A stretch of DNA of 64,000 nt from positions 61,887 through 125,886 of the forward strand of contig NZ_FNAN01000023.1 of assembly GCF_900101885.1 (NCBI RefSeq), given 5' to 3'. A model generated the notes under the pieces. The model searched no databases, was not told where the DNA came from, and saw only the letters and a list, made by a program, of their open reading frames with translations. Each line of letters begins with the position of its first letter. Position 1 is the stretch's first letter. The position numbers and the translations under genes are program-made. This stretch comes from Dyadobacter soli. GTDB lineage: Bacteria; Bacteroidota; Bacteroidia; Cytophagales; Spirosomataceae. Shown here in pieces: positions 44,175 through 53,912 of this stretch.

Positions 44175-45431
44175 ATGTCTGTAATTGTAGCTGAAAACAT
44201 CAGCAAAAAATATATCATCGACCATCAGCGTAAAAACGGGTCGTCCGGCCTGCGTGACATTGTTTCCGATACGGTAGACAAGTTGTTCCGCAAGCAGGCA
44301 AAAAACGATTTCGCCGAAAAAGAGGAGTTCTGGGCGTTGCAGGATGTAAATTTTAGTATTGATAAAGGAGACCGCATTGGTATCGTAGGCCACAATGGCG
44401 CCGGCAAATCTACTTTGCTGAAAATCATGAGCCGCATTACCGAACCTACCACAGGCCAGATCAAAATCGACGGCCGCATTGCCAGCTTGCTGGAAGTAGG
44501 TACCGGCTTTCACCCCGAGTTGACAGGACGCGAGAACATTTTCCTTAACGGCGCTATTCTCGGTATGTCAAAAGGTGAAATACGTGAGTCATTCGACGCG
44601 ATCGTTGATTTTGCCGGGGTTGAGAAATTTCTGGATACACCGGTTAAACGCTATTCATCGGGTATGTACGTACGCCTCGGTTTCGCAATTGCGGCGCACC
44701 TTAACCCGGAAATCCTGATTGTGGACGAGGTACTCGCCGTGGGTGACACCGAGTTTCAGAAGAAATGCCTCGGTAAAATGCGCGATGTGTCGGAAAGCGG
44801 CCGCACGCTGCTTTTCGTAAGCCATAACCTTACCGCCATTCAGGCACTTTGTAACAAGTCTTTTTATTTTGAGAAAGGCCGTTTGATAGATCAGGGCGAC
44901 ACTACGCACATTGTCACCAATTATCTCAGCAAGGTTTCACACAAATCGCTGGAAAAGCATTGGGACAATATCGAAGCAGCCCCCGGCAACGACCAGGTGC
45001 GCGTGAAGAGTTTCAAACTTTTCCCCGAATATCAGGACGACCTGAACCATATCGACGTGCGTACGCCGATCAACTTCCAGTTCGAGTTCTGGAACCTGGT
45101 GGAAGGCGCTTCTTTGAACCTGAGCATGCACCTGTACACATTCACGGGTGAATGTATTTTCAATGTAGGCACACCGGCGGAGAATTTCGGTAAAGGACTG
45201 GTGAGCGGCACGTGCGAAATCCCCGGCAACTTCCTGAACGACGGCTCGTACGTGGTATCGATGATGATCGTGAAGGACACCAGCACCGTGCTCTACAATA
45301 TGGAGGAAGCCCTTGTTTTTGATATCGAGGATTACCGTGAAAATGTGACCTGGTATGGCAAATGGCCCGGATATATTCGCCCTCAACTCAATTTTTCCAT
45401 TCGCCAATCTGAACACGTAGTGAATGATTAA
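44175..45431 (+). CDS. ABC exporter ATPase with Wzt-like C-terminal domain
   Basis: This 418-residue protein powers the export of polysaccharide. The ATG at 44175 is preferred to an upstream TTG. The ATPase domain (1 to about 240) has Walker A GHNGAGKST, the ABC signature in YSSGMYVRLGFA and Walker B ILIVDEVLAVGD. The extra C-terminal domain (about 245-418) has the beta-sandwich character of Wzt-C, which recognises the non-reducing end of the glycan. KpsT proteins lack this domain, so this is a Wzt-type ATPase in a Kps-like gene order. It overlaps the aminotransferase gene by 8 bases. Confidence 0.92.
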   Translation: MSVIVAENISKKYIIDHQRKNGSSGLRDIVSDTVDKLFRKQAKNDFAEKEEFWALQDVNFSIDKGDRIGIVGHNGAGKSTLLKIMSRITEPTTGQIKIDGRIASLLEVGTGFHPELTGRENIFLNGAILGMSKGEIRESFDAIVDFAGVEKFLDTPVKRYSSGMYVRLGFAIAAHLNPEILIVDEVLAVGDTEFQKKCLGKMRDVSESGRTLLFVSHNLTAIQALCNKSFYFEKGRLIDQGDTTHIVTNYLSKVSHKSLEKHWDNIEAAPGNDQVRVKSFKLFPEYQDDLNHIDVRTPINFQFEFWNLVEGASLNLSMHLYTFTGECIFNVGTPAENFGKGLVSGTCEIPGNFLNDGSYVVSMMIVKDTSTVLYNMEEALVFDIEDYRENVTWYGKWPGYIRPQLNFSIRQSEHVVND

Positions 45432-46506
45432 CGTCACTAAAACCTTTCTACCTGACCAGGAAGAATATCTGCAATATGTCCGTGGAATCTGGGAACGTGG
45501 TTATCTGACCAACAACGGCCCGCTTTTACAACAGCTCGAAGGACAACTTAAAGCATATCTGGATGTCGATCACCTCTACTTTTGCGGTAATGGAACGATC
45601 GTCCTGCAAATCGCGATCAAGGCGCTGGAACTGAAAGGCGAGATCATCACGACGCCCTTCTCCTACGTCGCTACTTCGAATGCGATTTTGTGGGAAAACT
45701 GCACGCCGGTTTTCGTGGATATCGACGCTGCCACATTCAATATCGATGCAGAATTGATCGAAGCGGCCATTACACCCGCCACATCGGCCATTCTCGCGAC
45801 GCACGTGTACGGTAATCCTTGCGACATCGAGGCGATCGAGGCGATTGCAAAAAGACACAATCTGAAAGTCATTTACGACGCCGCACATGCATTCGGCGTT
45901 ACTTATAAAGGAAAATCATTGCTTTCGTACGGTGATCTGAGCACTTGCAGCTTCCATGCCACGAAAGTTTTCCATACCATCGAAGGCGGTGCATTGATTT
46001 CCAACCATCCGGAGCTCGACCGCAAGCTGCATTTGCTGCGTGCATTCGGCCACCAGGGCGACGAACATTATGAGTTTGCCGGAATCAACGGAAAGAATTC
46101 CGAATTCCATGCGGCAATGGGCCTCGTAAACCTGCCGCAGGTACCGGCGATTATCCAGGCCCGCAAAGAAGTTTTTGACGCTTACGACAGCCTGCTCAAC
46201 TGGGATATTTTATTTAAACCCACTTTGAGCACCGATATTGAATATAACTACGCTTATTACCCTGTCGTGTTCCCTTCGGAGGCCATCATGTTCAAGGTAA
46301 TGGAGGCATTGAAAGTGGAAGAAATCATTCCAAGGAGATATTTTTACCCGTCGCTTAACACCCTTTCCTTCATGCCGAGGCAAATTGCATGTCCAGTTTC
46401 TGAGGATATCGCGGCAAGAGTGTTAAGTTTGCCATTATATGTAGGGCTTCCTTACGAAGATATCGAAAGGATTTCCCGCATTATCAACGGTCATCTATCA
46501 CCATAA
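45424..46506 (+). CDS. DegT/DnrJ/EryC1-family sugar aminotransferase
   Basis: This 360-residue PLP enzyme transfers an amino group to a keto-sugar nucleotide, giving amino-deoxy sugars. The Schiff-base lysine is Lys181 in SFHATKVFHTIEGG, and the PLP-binding Asp152 is in YDAAHAFG. TTPFSYVATSNAI (76-88) is typical for the family. It suggests the polysaccharide contains an amino sugar such as a perosamine-like or QuiNAc4N-like residue. No dehydratase or epimerase for the nucleotide sugar lies in the window, so those must be elsewhere. It overlaps the ATPase gene by 8 bases. Confidence 0.92.
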   Translation: MINVTKTFLPDQEEYLQYVRGIWERGYLTNNGPLLQQLEGQLKAYLDVDHLYFCGNGTIVLQIAIKALELKGEIITTPFSYVATSNAILWENCTPVFVDIDAATFNIDAELIEAAITPATSAILATHVYGNPCDIEAIEAIAKRHNLKVIYDAAHAFGVTYKGKSLLSYGDLSTCSFHATKVFHTIEGGALISNHPELDRKLHLLRAFGHQGDEHYEFAGINGKNSEFHAAMGLVNLPQVPAIIQARKEVFDAYDSLLNWDILFKPTLSTDIEYNYAYYPVVFPSEAIMFKVMEALKVEEIIPRRYFYPSLNTLSFMPRQIACPVSEDIAARVLSLPLYVGLPYEDIERISRIINGHLSP

Positions 46507-46510
46507 TCGC

Positions 46511-48568
46511 ATGGTCATTTTTTATTGGCTAAGTTTTTTCCTGTTTTTATACGGTATCAGCTTTGTTGCAAAAAAGATTGCTCAACCTTCGCTCACGGAG
46601 CTGCTCATTACCTTCTTCATTCTTTTTGTCGGTAGCATTATTCCTACCGGCTTTATTCTGTCGGCGCTCGACCTTACGGCGAACGTTTTCGCGTGGATCG
46701 GCGGCACTTTCCTAATTCTCGCATTACAATACCTGCTTTGGACACGACTTGTGCCGCAGCAGGCGCATTACACCATCCGCGGGCTCATTGCCAACCGGCT
46801 GAGCGCATTCCGGGTTTGGGGCAGGGAGCTATCCCTCTACCTGAAAGTCATTTTCGGGGCGATGTTCCTGACATTCGCGATTATCGGCATTACGAACCTG
46901 ATACTCGTGCTCTTCACCCCTCCCAACGAGTGGGACAGCATGACAGGCCACTTGAACCGCGCCATCCGTTACATTCAGCGGGGTACCATGGAGCATTTCG
47001 GAGGTGCCAACTGGAATATGGACACCTATCCGAAGAGCCTCACCACAATCCACATTTATTCCTACCTGATCAGCGGGGACATTGAGAATGCATTCAAACT
47101 CATTCACCAGCTGGCCTATTATGTGACATTGGTTTCGGTATTCGGAATTGCCCAGAGAATCGGCAGAAACCTCTCGGCCAGCTTTTTCTGTGCTTTGGCG
47201 TACAGCGTGTTCCTGGATTTTCTTATGCAGGCCGTCACTACGGAAACCGACATTGTGCTGACGGCTTATCTCAGCTGTATCCTGTATTTCCTTTTCACAT
47301 ACTACACCAGCCGCGACAATCGCTACCTCTATCTCACAGGGATTGCATTTGCGATCGTTACGGGACATAAGGCCACGTTTGCATTGCTTATGCCTTCGGT
47401 GTTTGTGATCATGATTTATACGGTTTTCCTGGCACCGAGTTTTAAAGTATTTTTTGAAAGAACTTTAAGACTAGGCCTCGCGATTGCATTTTTTGCAGTG
47501 ATATACACTATACCTACGGGCTATATCCGCAATATTCAGGTTTTCGGGCACCCGATCGGCCCTCCTACTGCACGGTACCACCAGTCATACGAGCGCGCGG
47601 GCGGCGCGGCTAACCTGTTCGAACAAGGCAGCCGGAATGTGATCCGATATACGTACGACTTCTGCAATCTCGACGGCATCCGGAATGCGCAATGGGGTTA
47701 TGATTTGAACACCGCAATCCGGAAACCATTGGTAATACTCGAAGATAAGCTGCGGATGCGCCTCGACGAAGAGCAGGACTTTACCATTGTTCCGTTCTCT
47801 TTCCAGCGCGGATTCTATTATTATAATGCAAATCCTTACTGGGGCGTGTTCGGCTTTGCACTGATCCTGCCGCTGATGTTGCTGGTGCTGATCCGTGTTT
47901 TCAGATCGCGCGTGCACTTTTTCCTTGTCATCGCATTCTGCCTCAACCTTGCGGCTATCTCCTATTCGGCGGCTTACGATCCATTCAAAGGTCGGTATTT
48001 CATGGAAGCGGGGCTTTTCGGCGTGCTTTTCCTACTGTTGCTTTTCTCGCACCACCGGCTATCGATCATCAAGCCGCGCAGAAATGTTTGGAAAGGATAC
48101 ATTATGGTAGTAGTGGGACTTGCCTGCATTTCGGGCATTATGGCTGTTTACCTAAACATCCGCTGCCTCCCGTTTGCATCTTACGGCATGGAATCCGCAT
48201 TGACGATGGACCGCATTCCTTACCAGACTTTCGCAAGACCTGATATTACAAAAGCATACGTCCGTTTCGATTCCATTGTGCCCGAAAATGCTACCGTGGC
48301 CCTCGCGACTGTGAACAGTGACTTCGAGTACCCGCTTTACGGCAAGGACCTGACCCGCAAACTGATTTCCATTAACCCGTTCGAAGAGGGCCTGCGCCCG
48401 ATCCCGAAAGATGCGGACTATCTTTTCTATGCGCGCAAAGTCGTGAATGACACAAGCAAGATCCGTGCATTGCCTACCGACATCCGGCTCGGCTCCGACA
48501 CCACTTTATACCGCCGCATGTTCCTGAGCGAGCGGGGAGAAGATTATTATCTGAGAAAACTCAAATAG
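46511..48568 (+). CDS. Multi-pass GT-C-type glycosyltransferase, putative
   Basis: This 685-residue inner-membrane protein has about 12 predicted helices and a large luminal C-terminal part (about 570-685). The first large loop contains NEWDSMTGHLNRAI near residue 138, which could carry the catalytic Asp of GT-C enzymes such as ArnT- or PMT-type transferases that use polyprenyl-phosphate sugars. No specific family is certain. It lies between the aminotransferase and a WbqC-like gene, so it may add a sugar to the growing glycan on the outer face. Confidence 0.65.
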   Translation: MVIFYWLSFFLFLYGISFVAKKIAQPSLTELLITFFILFVGSIIPTGFILSALDLTANVFAWIGGTFLILALQYLLWTRLVPQQAHYTIRGLIANRLSAFRVWGRELSLYLKVIFGAMFLTFAIIGITNLILVLFTPPNEWDSMTGHLNRAIRYIQRGTMEHFGGANWNMDTYPKSLTTIHIYSYLISGDIENAFKLIHQLAYYVTLVSVFGIAQRIGRNLSASFFCALAYSVFLDFLMQAVTTETDIVLTAYLSCILYFLFTYYTSRDNRYLYLTGIAFAIVTGHKATFALLMPSVFVIMIYTVFLAPSFKVFFERTLRLGLAIAFFAVIYTIPTGYIRNIQVFGHPIGPPTARYHQSYERAGGAANLFEQGSRNVIRYTYDFCNLDGIRNAQWGYDLNTAIRKPLVILEDKLRMRLDEEQDFTIVPFSFQRGFYYYNANPYWGVFGFALILPLMLLVLIRVFRSRVHFFLVIAFCLNLAAISYSAAYDPFKGRYFMEAGLFGVLFLLLLFSHHRLSIIKPRRNVWKGYIMVVVGLACISGIMAVYLNIRCLPFASYGMESALTMDRIPYQTFARPDITKAYVRFDSIVPENATVALATVNSDFEYPLYGKDLTRKLISINPFEEGLRPIPKDADYLFYARKVVNDTSKIRALPTDIRLGSDTTLYRRMFLSERGEDYYLRKLK

Positions 48569-48576
48569 CCCAAGCC

Positions 48577-49275
48577 ATGACTATTGCTATCATGCAGCCG
48601 TATATTTTTCCATATATCGGCTATTTCCAGTTGATCAATGCCGTGGACAAGTTCATTATTTACGATGATGTGAACTTCATCAACAAGGGCTGGATCAACC
48701 GGAACAACCTTTTGGTAGGTGGAAAAGCACACTTGTTTACCCTCCCGCTGAAAGACGCCAGCCAGAATAAACTGATCCTTGAAGTGGAATTGGCCAGGCA
48801 TGAGCAGTGGCAGAAAAAGTTATTAAAAACCATCCAGCAATCATATCAGAAAGCTCCCGGTTATCAAAAGGTTTTTGAACTCTTAGAAGAAATCGTAAAT
48901 TTAGAAGTTGATTCAATCAACGAGCTATGTATATACGCATTGAAAAAAACTTGTGCGTACATGGGCATAGGCACGGAGATTGTTCCCTCTTCAACGATAT
49001 ATAATAATAAACACCTGAAAGGACAGGACCGGATTCTGGACATCTGTAAACAGGAACAAGCAACCCACTACATCAATCCGATTGGCGGAGTGGAATTGTA
49101 CGACAAAGGGAAATTTGAAAACGAGGGAATAAGACTGGACTTCATAAAAAGTATATCTAGCCCGTATCCCCAATTTAAAAATGCTTTCGTACCTTGGTTG
49201 TCTGTTATAGACGTTCTGATGTTTAACGATCCCAACGATATCAGGAAACAATTAGAGGCATACGAACTGATTTAG
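48577..49275 (+). CDS. WbqC-family protein
   Basis: This 232-residue cytosolic protein starts with IAIMQPYIFPYIGYFQLI, the diagnostic opening of the WbqC family. An N-terminal nucleotide-binding-like domain and the segment HYINPIGGVELYDK follow. WbqC proteins lie in O-antigen loci; they probably modify an amino-sugar nucleotide, but the reaction is not settled. It is followed 2 bases later by an acetyltransferase gene, which suggests both act on the amino sugar made by the aminotransferase. Confidence 0.85.
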   Translation: MTIAIMQPYIFPYIGYFQLINAVDKFIIYDDVNFINKGWINRNNLLVGGKAHLFTLPLKDASQNKLILEVELARHEQWQKKLLKTIQQSYQKAPGYQKVFELLEEIVNLEVDSINELCIYALKKTCAYMGIGTEIVPSSTIYNNKHLKGQDRILDICKQEQATHYINPIGGVELYDKGKFENEGIRLDFIKSISSPYPQFKNAFVPWLSVIDVLMFNDPNDIRKQLEAYELI

Positions 49276-49277
49276 TA

Positions 49278-49934
49278 ATGGCGAAGATTATCGTTTTTGG
49301 AGTACTCGACACAGCAGAACTAGCGCACTATTATTTGACCCATGACTCTGAGCATGAGGTCGTTGCATTCACCGTCAATCGCCAATACATCGAACACGAC
49401 AAATTTCACGGCCTGCCCGTGGTAGCGTTCGAAGATGTGGAGAACCTCTTCCCGCCTTCGGAATACAAGTTCTTTGCGCCTATGACGGGCCGCAATATGA
49501 ACCGTAACCGCGAGGCGATTTACAACCACGCCAAGGCGAAAGGCTACCAGTTCATTTCCTATATCAGTTCCCGTGCGACGCTTTTCGATAACCAGATCGG
49601 CGAGAACTGCTTTATCCTGGAAGACAATACGATCCAGCCGTTCACGACCATCGGGAACAATGTAGTGCTCTGGAGCGGCAACCATATCGGCCACCACGGC
49701 CAGATCAAAGACCACGTTTTCTTTACTTCGCATGTGGTGCTTTCGGGGCATTGTGTGGTAGAATCGTACTCATTCTTCGGCGTGAACAGCACCATCCGCG
49801 ATTACATGACCATCGCACAGGGTACGCTCGTTGGAATGGCGTCGGCCATTATGAAAGAGACCGAAGAATGGGGTGTGTACGTAGGAAACCCTGCGAAAAA
49901 AGTACCCGGAAAGATGAGCTACGAAGCTTATTGA
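49278..49934 (+). CDS. Left-handed beta-helix sugar acetyltransferase (NeuD/PglD type)
   Basis: This 218-residue enzyme has a small Rossmann-like N-terminal part (AKIIVFGVLDTAELAHYY) and a hexapeptide beta-helix. The helix contains GNHIGHHGQIKDHVF, whose His is the likely catalytic base. It would transfer an acetyl group to an amino- or hydroxy-sugar. The gene is close to the aminotransferase and WbqC genes, so an N-acetyl amino sugar is a good guess for its product. Confidence 0.85.
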   Translation: MAKIIVFGVLDTAELAHYYLTHDSEHEVVAFTVNRQYIEHDKFHGLPVVAFEDVENLFPPSEYKFFAPMTGRNMNRNREAIYNHAKAKGYQFISYISSRATLFDNQIGENCFILEDNTIQPFTTIGNNVVLWSGNHIGHHGQIKDHVFFTSHVVLSGHCVVESYSFFGVNSTIRDYMTIAQGTLVGMASAIMKETEEWGVYVGNPAKKVPGKMSYEAY

Positions 49935-49975
49935 GTCGATCCGGTGACGAAAGTTTGAGCTAGCTAATATCGGTA

Positions 49976-51199
49976 ATGGAGCAGAAGAAAATACTTTTTG
50001 TAAGTCATGATGCTAACAGGGCAGGAAGTCAGTTGCTGCTGCTGCAGTTATTGCGGCTATTGAAAGAACGCGGCGTTCCGATGCACCTGCTGCTCTGTAA
50101 CGGAGGGGACCTGGAAGCGGAGTTTGAAGAAGTTGTGGGCGTTACACGGCTGAATCAGACCAAAAAGATTACTACTCCACCATTTACCGGCAAAATCCTT
50201 CGCAAGACCAATCTGCTGAAAATGTATGAAGAGCGTTCGCATCAAAAGGGTAACGAGCGCGTGCTTGCAGAACTGGAACAGCAGAATATCGGCCTGATCT
50301 TCATCAACTCCATTGCCAATGCCGAGGTTTATTTCAATTTCCTGAAACCATTCCACCATTTACCGCTCGTGCTGTTTGTGCATGAACTAGCGATGTCGGT
50401 AAAAATTTATACACACGAAAAATACCTCGATTTCCTGCTGAAAAAGACCGGCCACCTGATCGCCGTTTCGAATGCCGTCGCGGACTTTTATGTAAGGAAA
50501 TATGATTTCCCGGCCGGTAACGTCAGCACATTCACGCTCATCGACCACGAGCACATCGACCAGCGTTTGCTTTCGGTGCAGCACGATATTCTTGAAAAAA
50601 CCTATAAAATCCCCCAAGACGCCATTGTGATCGGCGGCTGCGGGAATGCCGAATGGCGCAAGGGTAACGACATATTCAATTGGATTGCCAGTCGGGTAAT
50701 CCGTAAAACACAGCCGCTGCCCGTTTACTTCGTGTGGGTAGGCGCGGGCCCGCAGCATGAGATATTCGAGCTGATCGAAAACGATATCCGGCTTATGGGT
50801 TTAGGTGAAAAAATCATCCTCATTCCGCCGACGCCGCGGGCACTGGACTATATCAACCGTTTCGACGTACTGCTACTGAGTTCCCGCGAGGACCCTTACC
50901 CATTGGTGGTAATGGAAGCCGCATTGCAGGAAATTCCCGTGGTATGTTTTGAAGGAGCGGGCGGCGCGCCGGAACTCATCGAGGGCGATGCCGGGTTTGT
51001 AGTTCCGTATATGGATATTTCGGCGGCATCGGATGCGATCATCCAACTTATCCTCGACCCGTCGCTGCGGAACTCGTTCGGGCAGAATGCACGTAAAAAA
51101 GTATTGGAAAGGCATAACACAGACAAAAGCGTAGCGAGCGTCGAAGCCATTATTCAGAAGTATTTACCTTTGCAGGTTTCGGAACAGCACAATCAATGA
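49976..51199 (+). CDS. GT4-family glycosyltransferase
   Basis: This 407-residue cytosolic glycosyltransferase is of the GT-B fold. The C-terminal half holds the EX7E motif in SREDPYPLVVMEAAL near residue 303, and GGCGNAEWRKG near residue 219 matches the nucleotide-sugar site. It probably adds one sugar to the lipid-linked glycan; donor and acceptor are unknown. It overlaps the next gene by 4 bases (ATGA). Confidence 0.9.
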   Translation: MEQKKILFVSHDANRAGSQLLLLQLLRLLKERGVPMHLLLCNGGDLEAEFEEVVGVTRLNQTKKITTPPFTGKILRKTNLLKMYEERSHQKGNERVLAELEQQNIGLIFINSIANAEVYFNFLKPFHHLPLVLFVHELAMSVKIYTHEKYLDFLLKKTGHLIAVSNAVADFYVRKYDFPAGNVSTFTLIDHEHIDQRLLSVQHDILEKTYKIPQDAIVIGGCGNAEWRKGNDIFNWIASRVIRKTQPLPVYFVWVGAGPQHEIFELIENDIRLMGLGEKIILIPPTPRALDYINRFDVLLLSSREDPYPLVVMEAALQEIPVVCFEGAGGAPELIEGDAGFVVPYMDISAASDAIIQLILDPSLRNSFGQNARKKVLERHNTDKSVASVEAIIQKYLPLQVSEQHNQ

Positions 51200-52179
51200 C
51201 CATTGCCTTTACAATTTGCTCCATCAATTACCTCGCGCAAGCCCGGACATTAGGAGACTCGCTCAAAGCGACCAACCCGGATGTCCGGTTTTTCATTGGC
51301 CTGGTGGACACGCTCCAAGGGGTTGCATTTGAAGATTCGTACGCACCCGCCTATCCGATGATCGAGATCGATAAGATCGAAATCAGGGATTTTCAGGAAA
51401 TGTGCGCGCGCTACAATATCACCGAGCTGAACACGGCGGTAAAGCCTTTTTATTTTACCTATTTTTTCAAACATTATCCCGAAGCGAAAAACGTCATCTA
51501 TTTCGATCCGGATATCATTGTCTTTCAGCCGTTAACAGAACTTAAAAATTCGCTGGCGAAGCACAATGCCGTGCTTACCCCGCATATCAACACGCCGATC
51601 AACGACCAACTGACGCCCAACGAGCTGCATCACCTCAATACCGGCGTTTACAACCTGGGCTTTGTTGCATTCAGCCGATCGGAAGAGAATGACCGGTTTA
51701 TCGCATGGTGGGAAGAAAAATTGCGCTATGAATGCCTGATCGACCTTTGTAACGGGCTTTTCGTAGATCAAAACTGGATGAATTTCCTACCGGTCTTTGT
51801 CCCTAATACTTACATCGAGCGCAGCCCGGGATATAATGCGGCTTACTGGAACCTGCATGAGCGCCAATTCACGCAACGCGACGGACATTGGTATGTGAAT
51901 GAAGAGAAGCCATTGATTTTCTTCCATTACAGCGGTTACGACCCGGCTAAGCCTGAGATTCTGTCCAAATACCAGGACCGTTTCGAGCTCAGCGCCCGCC
52001 CCGACCTGACGGAGCTTTTTGCATTATACAAAAACAGCCTCATCAACAACGGGAATGCGTATTACCGCAAATTCCAGTGCGCGTACATCAAGCCTGCACC
52101 TGTGCGCCGGTACCTGCGTGTGAGGAAGTATCTCAAAATGCCTTTCAACTACCTGATCGGCAAGCTGGAAACGATCTGA
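51196..52179 (+). CDS. GT-A glycosyltransferase with DPD motif (GT8-like)
   Basis: This 327-residue cytosolic enzyme has an N-terminal Rossmann part (FTICSINYLAQARTLGDSL) and a DxD-type metal-binding motif DPD at residues 104-106 in NVIYFDPDIIVF. This is typical of GT8-like retaining transferases. Further markers are NTGVYNLGFVAFSR and DLCNGLFVDQNWMNFLP. A diverged paralogue lies two genes downstream (52941). The gene overlaps the GT4 gene by 4 bases and ends at TGATG, overlapping the next start by one base. Confidence 0.85.
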   Translation: MTIAFTICSINYLAQARTLGDSLKATNPDVRFFIGLVDTLQGVAFEDSYAPAYPMIEIDKIEIRDFQEMCARYNITELNTAVKPFYFTYFFKHYPEAKNVIYFDPDIIVFQPLTELKNSLAKHNAVLTPHINTPINDQLTPNELHHLNTGVYNLGFVAFSRSEENDRFIAWWEEKLRYECLIDLCNGLFVDQNWMNFLPVFVPNTYIERSPGYNAAYWNLHERQFTQRDGHWYVNEEKPLIFFHYSGYDPAKPEILSKYQDRFELSARPDLTELFALYKNSLINNGNAYYRKFQCAYIKPAPVRRYLRVRKYLKMPFNYLIGKLETI

Positions 52180-52934
52180 TGAAAGAGCTGGTTACGGTTA
52201 TCATTCCTATTCTCGAAACTCAAATCAATCCCACCGAGGAAAAGCTGCTGCATCACGCGCTGGAAATCCTTTCGGGTTACGCGATTATTTTTGTCGCGGG
52301 CGAAGGGGCCGACCTTTCGGTGGTGCGGGAGCATGCGGAGCATATCGACGTCGTGCATTTCCCGAAGCGTTATTTTGAATCCCGGCAGCATTTGGCGCAG
52401 CTCTTGTTAATGCCCGATTTCTATGATCGCTTCAATTGGTGCGACTTTTTGCTGATCCATGAGCTCAACAGCTGGGTCGTTAAAGACGAGCTGCATTACT
52501 GGTGCAAGCAGGGATATGATTATCTGCAAGCGGCCCCTGCACTTACCGGTCCTAATGCCTCACCGGGCATCTTGAAACGCATTTCAGGGCTCTCGGGCGA
52601 GGAAAAACAATTATACGGGCAGGGTTATGCCGGCAACGGGCTGTACCTTTGCCGCATCGAACGGATGACCGCCACTTTGAAAAGCAAAAGAAGCGTCGCC
52701 CATCAATACCGCCACAATGCAAGCCTGGTCAACGCCGATGCCTTGTTCTGGGAGCTTGAAGCGAACCGCTTCCTGCCGCATTTGCGAAAGCCAACCGACA
52801 TTGTACGCAGCCATTTTGCGCAATTGGGTGTCGAATACCAGGGTAATACAACATTGCCTTTTGCCTTAACGGGCATTTCGCGGGACAATATCCACGAAAT
52901 ACCCTACTTTAAAAATTTGCCTGAAACGGAATAA
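52179..52934 (+). CDS. DUF5672-like putative glycosyltransferase
   Basis: This 251-residue protein starts at the ATG at 52179, one base overlapping the previous stop codon; an extended frame from 52077 is a shadow. The segment FLLIHELNSWVVKDELHYWC followed by QGYDYLQAAP resembles DUF5672 putative glycosyltransferases. From memory, family members usually have an Asp where this protein has the Asn of ELNSW, so the metal-binding residue may be replaced; this needs an alignment. It sits between two GT8-like paralogues and may be part of the same sugar-adding step. Confidence 0.65.
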   Translation: MKELVTVIIPILETQINPTEEKLLHHALEILSGYAIIFVAGEGADLSVVREHAEHIDVVHFPKRYFESRQHLAQLLLMPDFYDRFNWCDFLLIHELNSWVVKDELHYWCKQGYDYLQAAPALTGPNASPGILKRISGLSGEEKQLYGQGYAGNGLYLCRIERMTATLKSKRSVAHQYRHNASLVNADALFWELEANRFLPHLRKPTDIVRSHFAQLGVEYQGNTTLPFALTGISRDNIHEIPYFKNLPETE

Positions 52935-52940
52935 TCGTTC

Positions 52941-53894
52941 ATGAATATTATATACACAGTTTGTAACCGAACCAACCTGGCGCATGCACTGGCTCTGGCG
53001 GATTCTGTGTTACAACACCAGCCGGACGATGTTTTTTACATCGGACTGGTTGATTCCCTCCCTACTGACAAGCTCCCAGAACGCGTGAAGCTGATTCCGG
53101 TCTCGGAGCTGGCAATACCTGATTTTAACGGGATGGCCGCCGATTACTATGATTTCGAGCTGCTGCCTGCCGCGCGTCCGTGGTTTGCATTGGGTTTATT
53201 GCAAAAACATCCGGAGTGCGTACGGCTGACGTTTCTGAGCCCGACTGTCATACTAAAAAAGTCCTTCGACAGCCTGCTGGATCCAGATTCGGAAATGTTT
53301 TTAACACCGAATATTTCAGCTCCATTAAAACAATCACCGATCCTGGACGATAAGCGCATTCTGAATGCGGGCATGTTCCATTCGGGAAGTTGGACGTTGC
53401 GGCCTTCGGAGAAGACGACCGCTGCGCTGGAATGGTGGGCAAAACGAACAATCGACCGCGCGCATTTCGACCTTTGCAATGGCATGAATACCGACCAGCT
53501 CTGGCTGAATTACATGCCTGTATGGATTCCTGCATTAAAGACCTTGCACAATCCAGGCTGGCATTATGGTTTGAATGCAGTTTTGAACAAAAACCTCACA
53601 GCAAACGGCAACGATTACAAAGTGGACGGCCAGCCCCTGATCTCGCTTGACTTCGCCGGGCTCGGGCATTTCGATCCGATCTGGTCGGACCATGCGGCAT
53701 TAGTTACGGAAAACAAGGTTTTTCAGGCATTGTTTATGGAGTACCAGCGCATTGTGATCAGGAAGAAACAAGAACTGGAATTCAGCGGCGAGCCTGCATT
53801 CGGGAAGTATGCCGATATCCTGCCCAACCGGCTTATGCGAAAAGGCATTGCCGCCAAATTGAAAGAATTGACCACCTATATCGATCAGTTTTAA
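52941..53894 (+). CDS. GT8-like paralogue lacking the DxD motif
   Basis: This 317-residue protein is a diverged copy of the gene at 51196. Shared blocks include IGLVDSL against IGLVDTL, and DLCNGMNTDQLWLNYMPVW against DLCNGLFVDQNWMNFLPVF. At the position of the DPD motif it has SPT (residues 100-102) in LTFLSPTVIL, so the metal-binding acidic pair is lost. It could be an inactive partner of the active copy, bind another sugar, or use another metal site. The reading frame is intact with no stops, so the change is not simple decay. Confidence 0.75.
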   Translation: MNIIYTVCNRTNLAHALALADSVLQHQPDDVFYIGLVDSLPTDKLPERVKLIPVSELAIPDFNGMAADYYDFELLPAARPWFALGLLQKHPECVRLTFLSPTVILKKSFDSLLDPDSEMFLTPNISAPLKQSPILDDKRILNAGMFHSGSWTLRPSEKTTAALEWWAKRTIDRAHFDLCNGMNTDQLWLNYMPVWIPALKTLHNPGWHYGLNAVLNKNLTANGNDYKVDGQPLISLDFAGLGHFDPIWSDHAALVTENKVFQALFMEYQRIVIRKKQELEFSGEPAFGKYADILPNRLMRKGIAAKLKELTTYIDQF

Positions 53895-53912
53895 CCAGCG
53901 AAACAGGATTCC

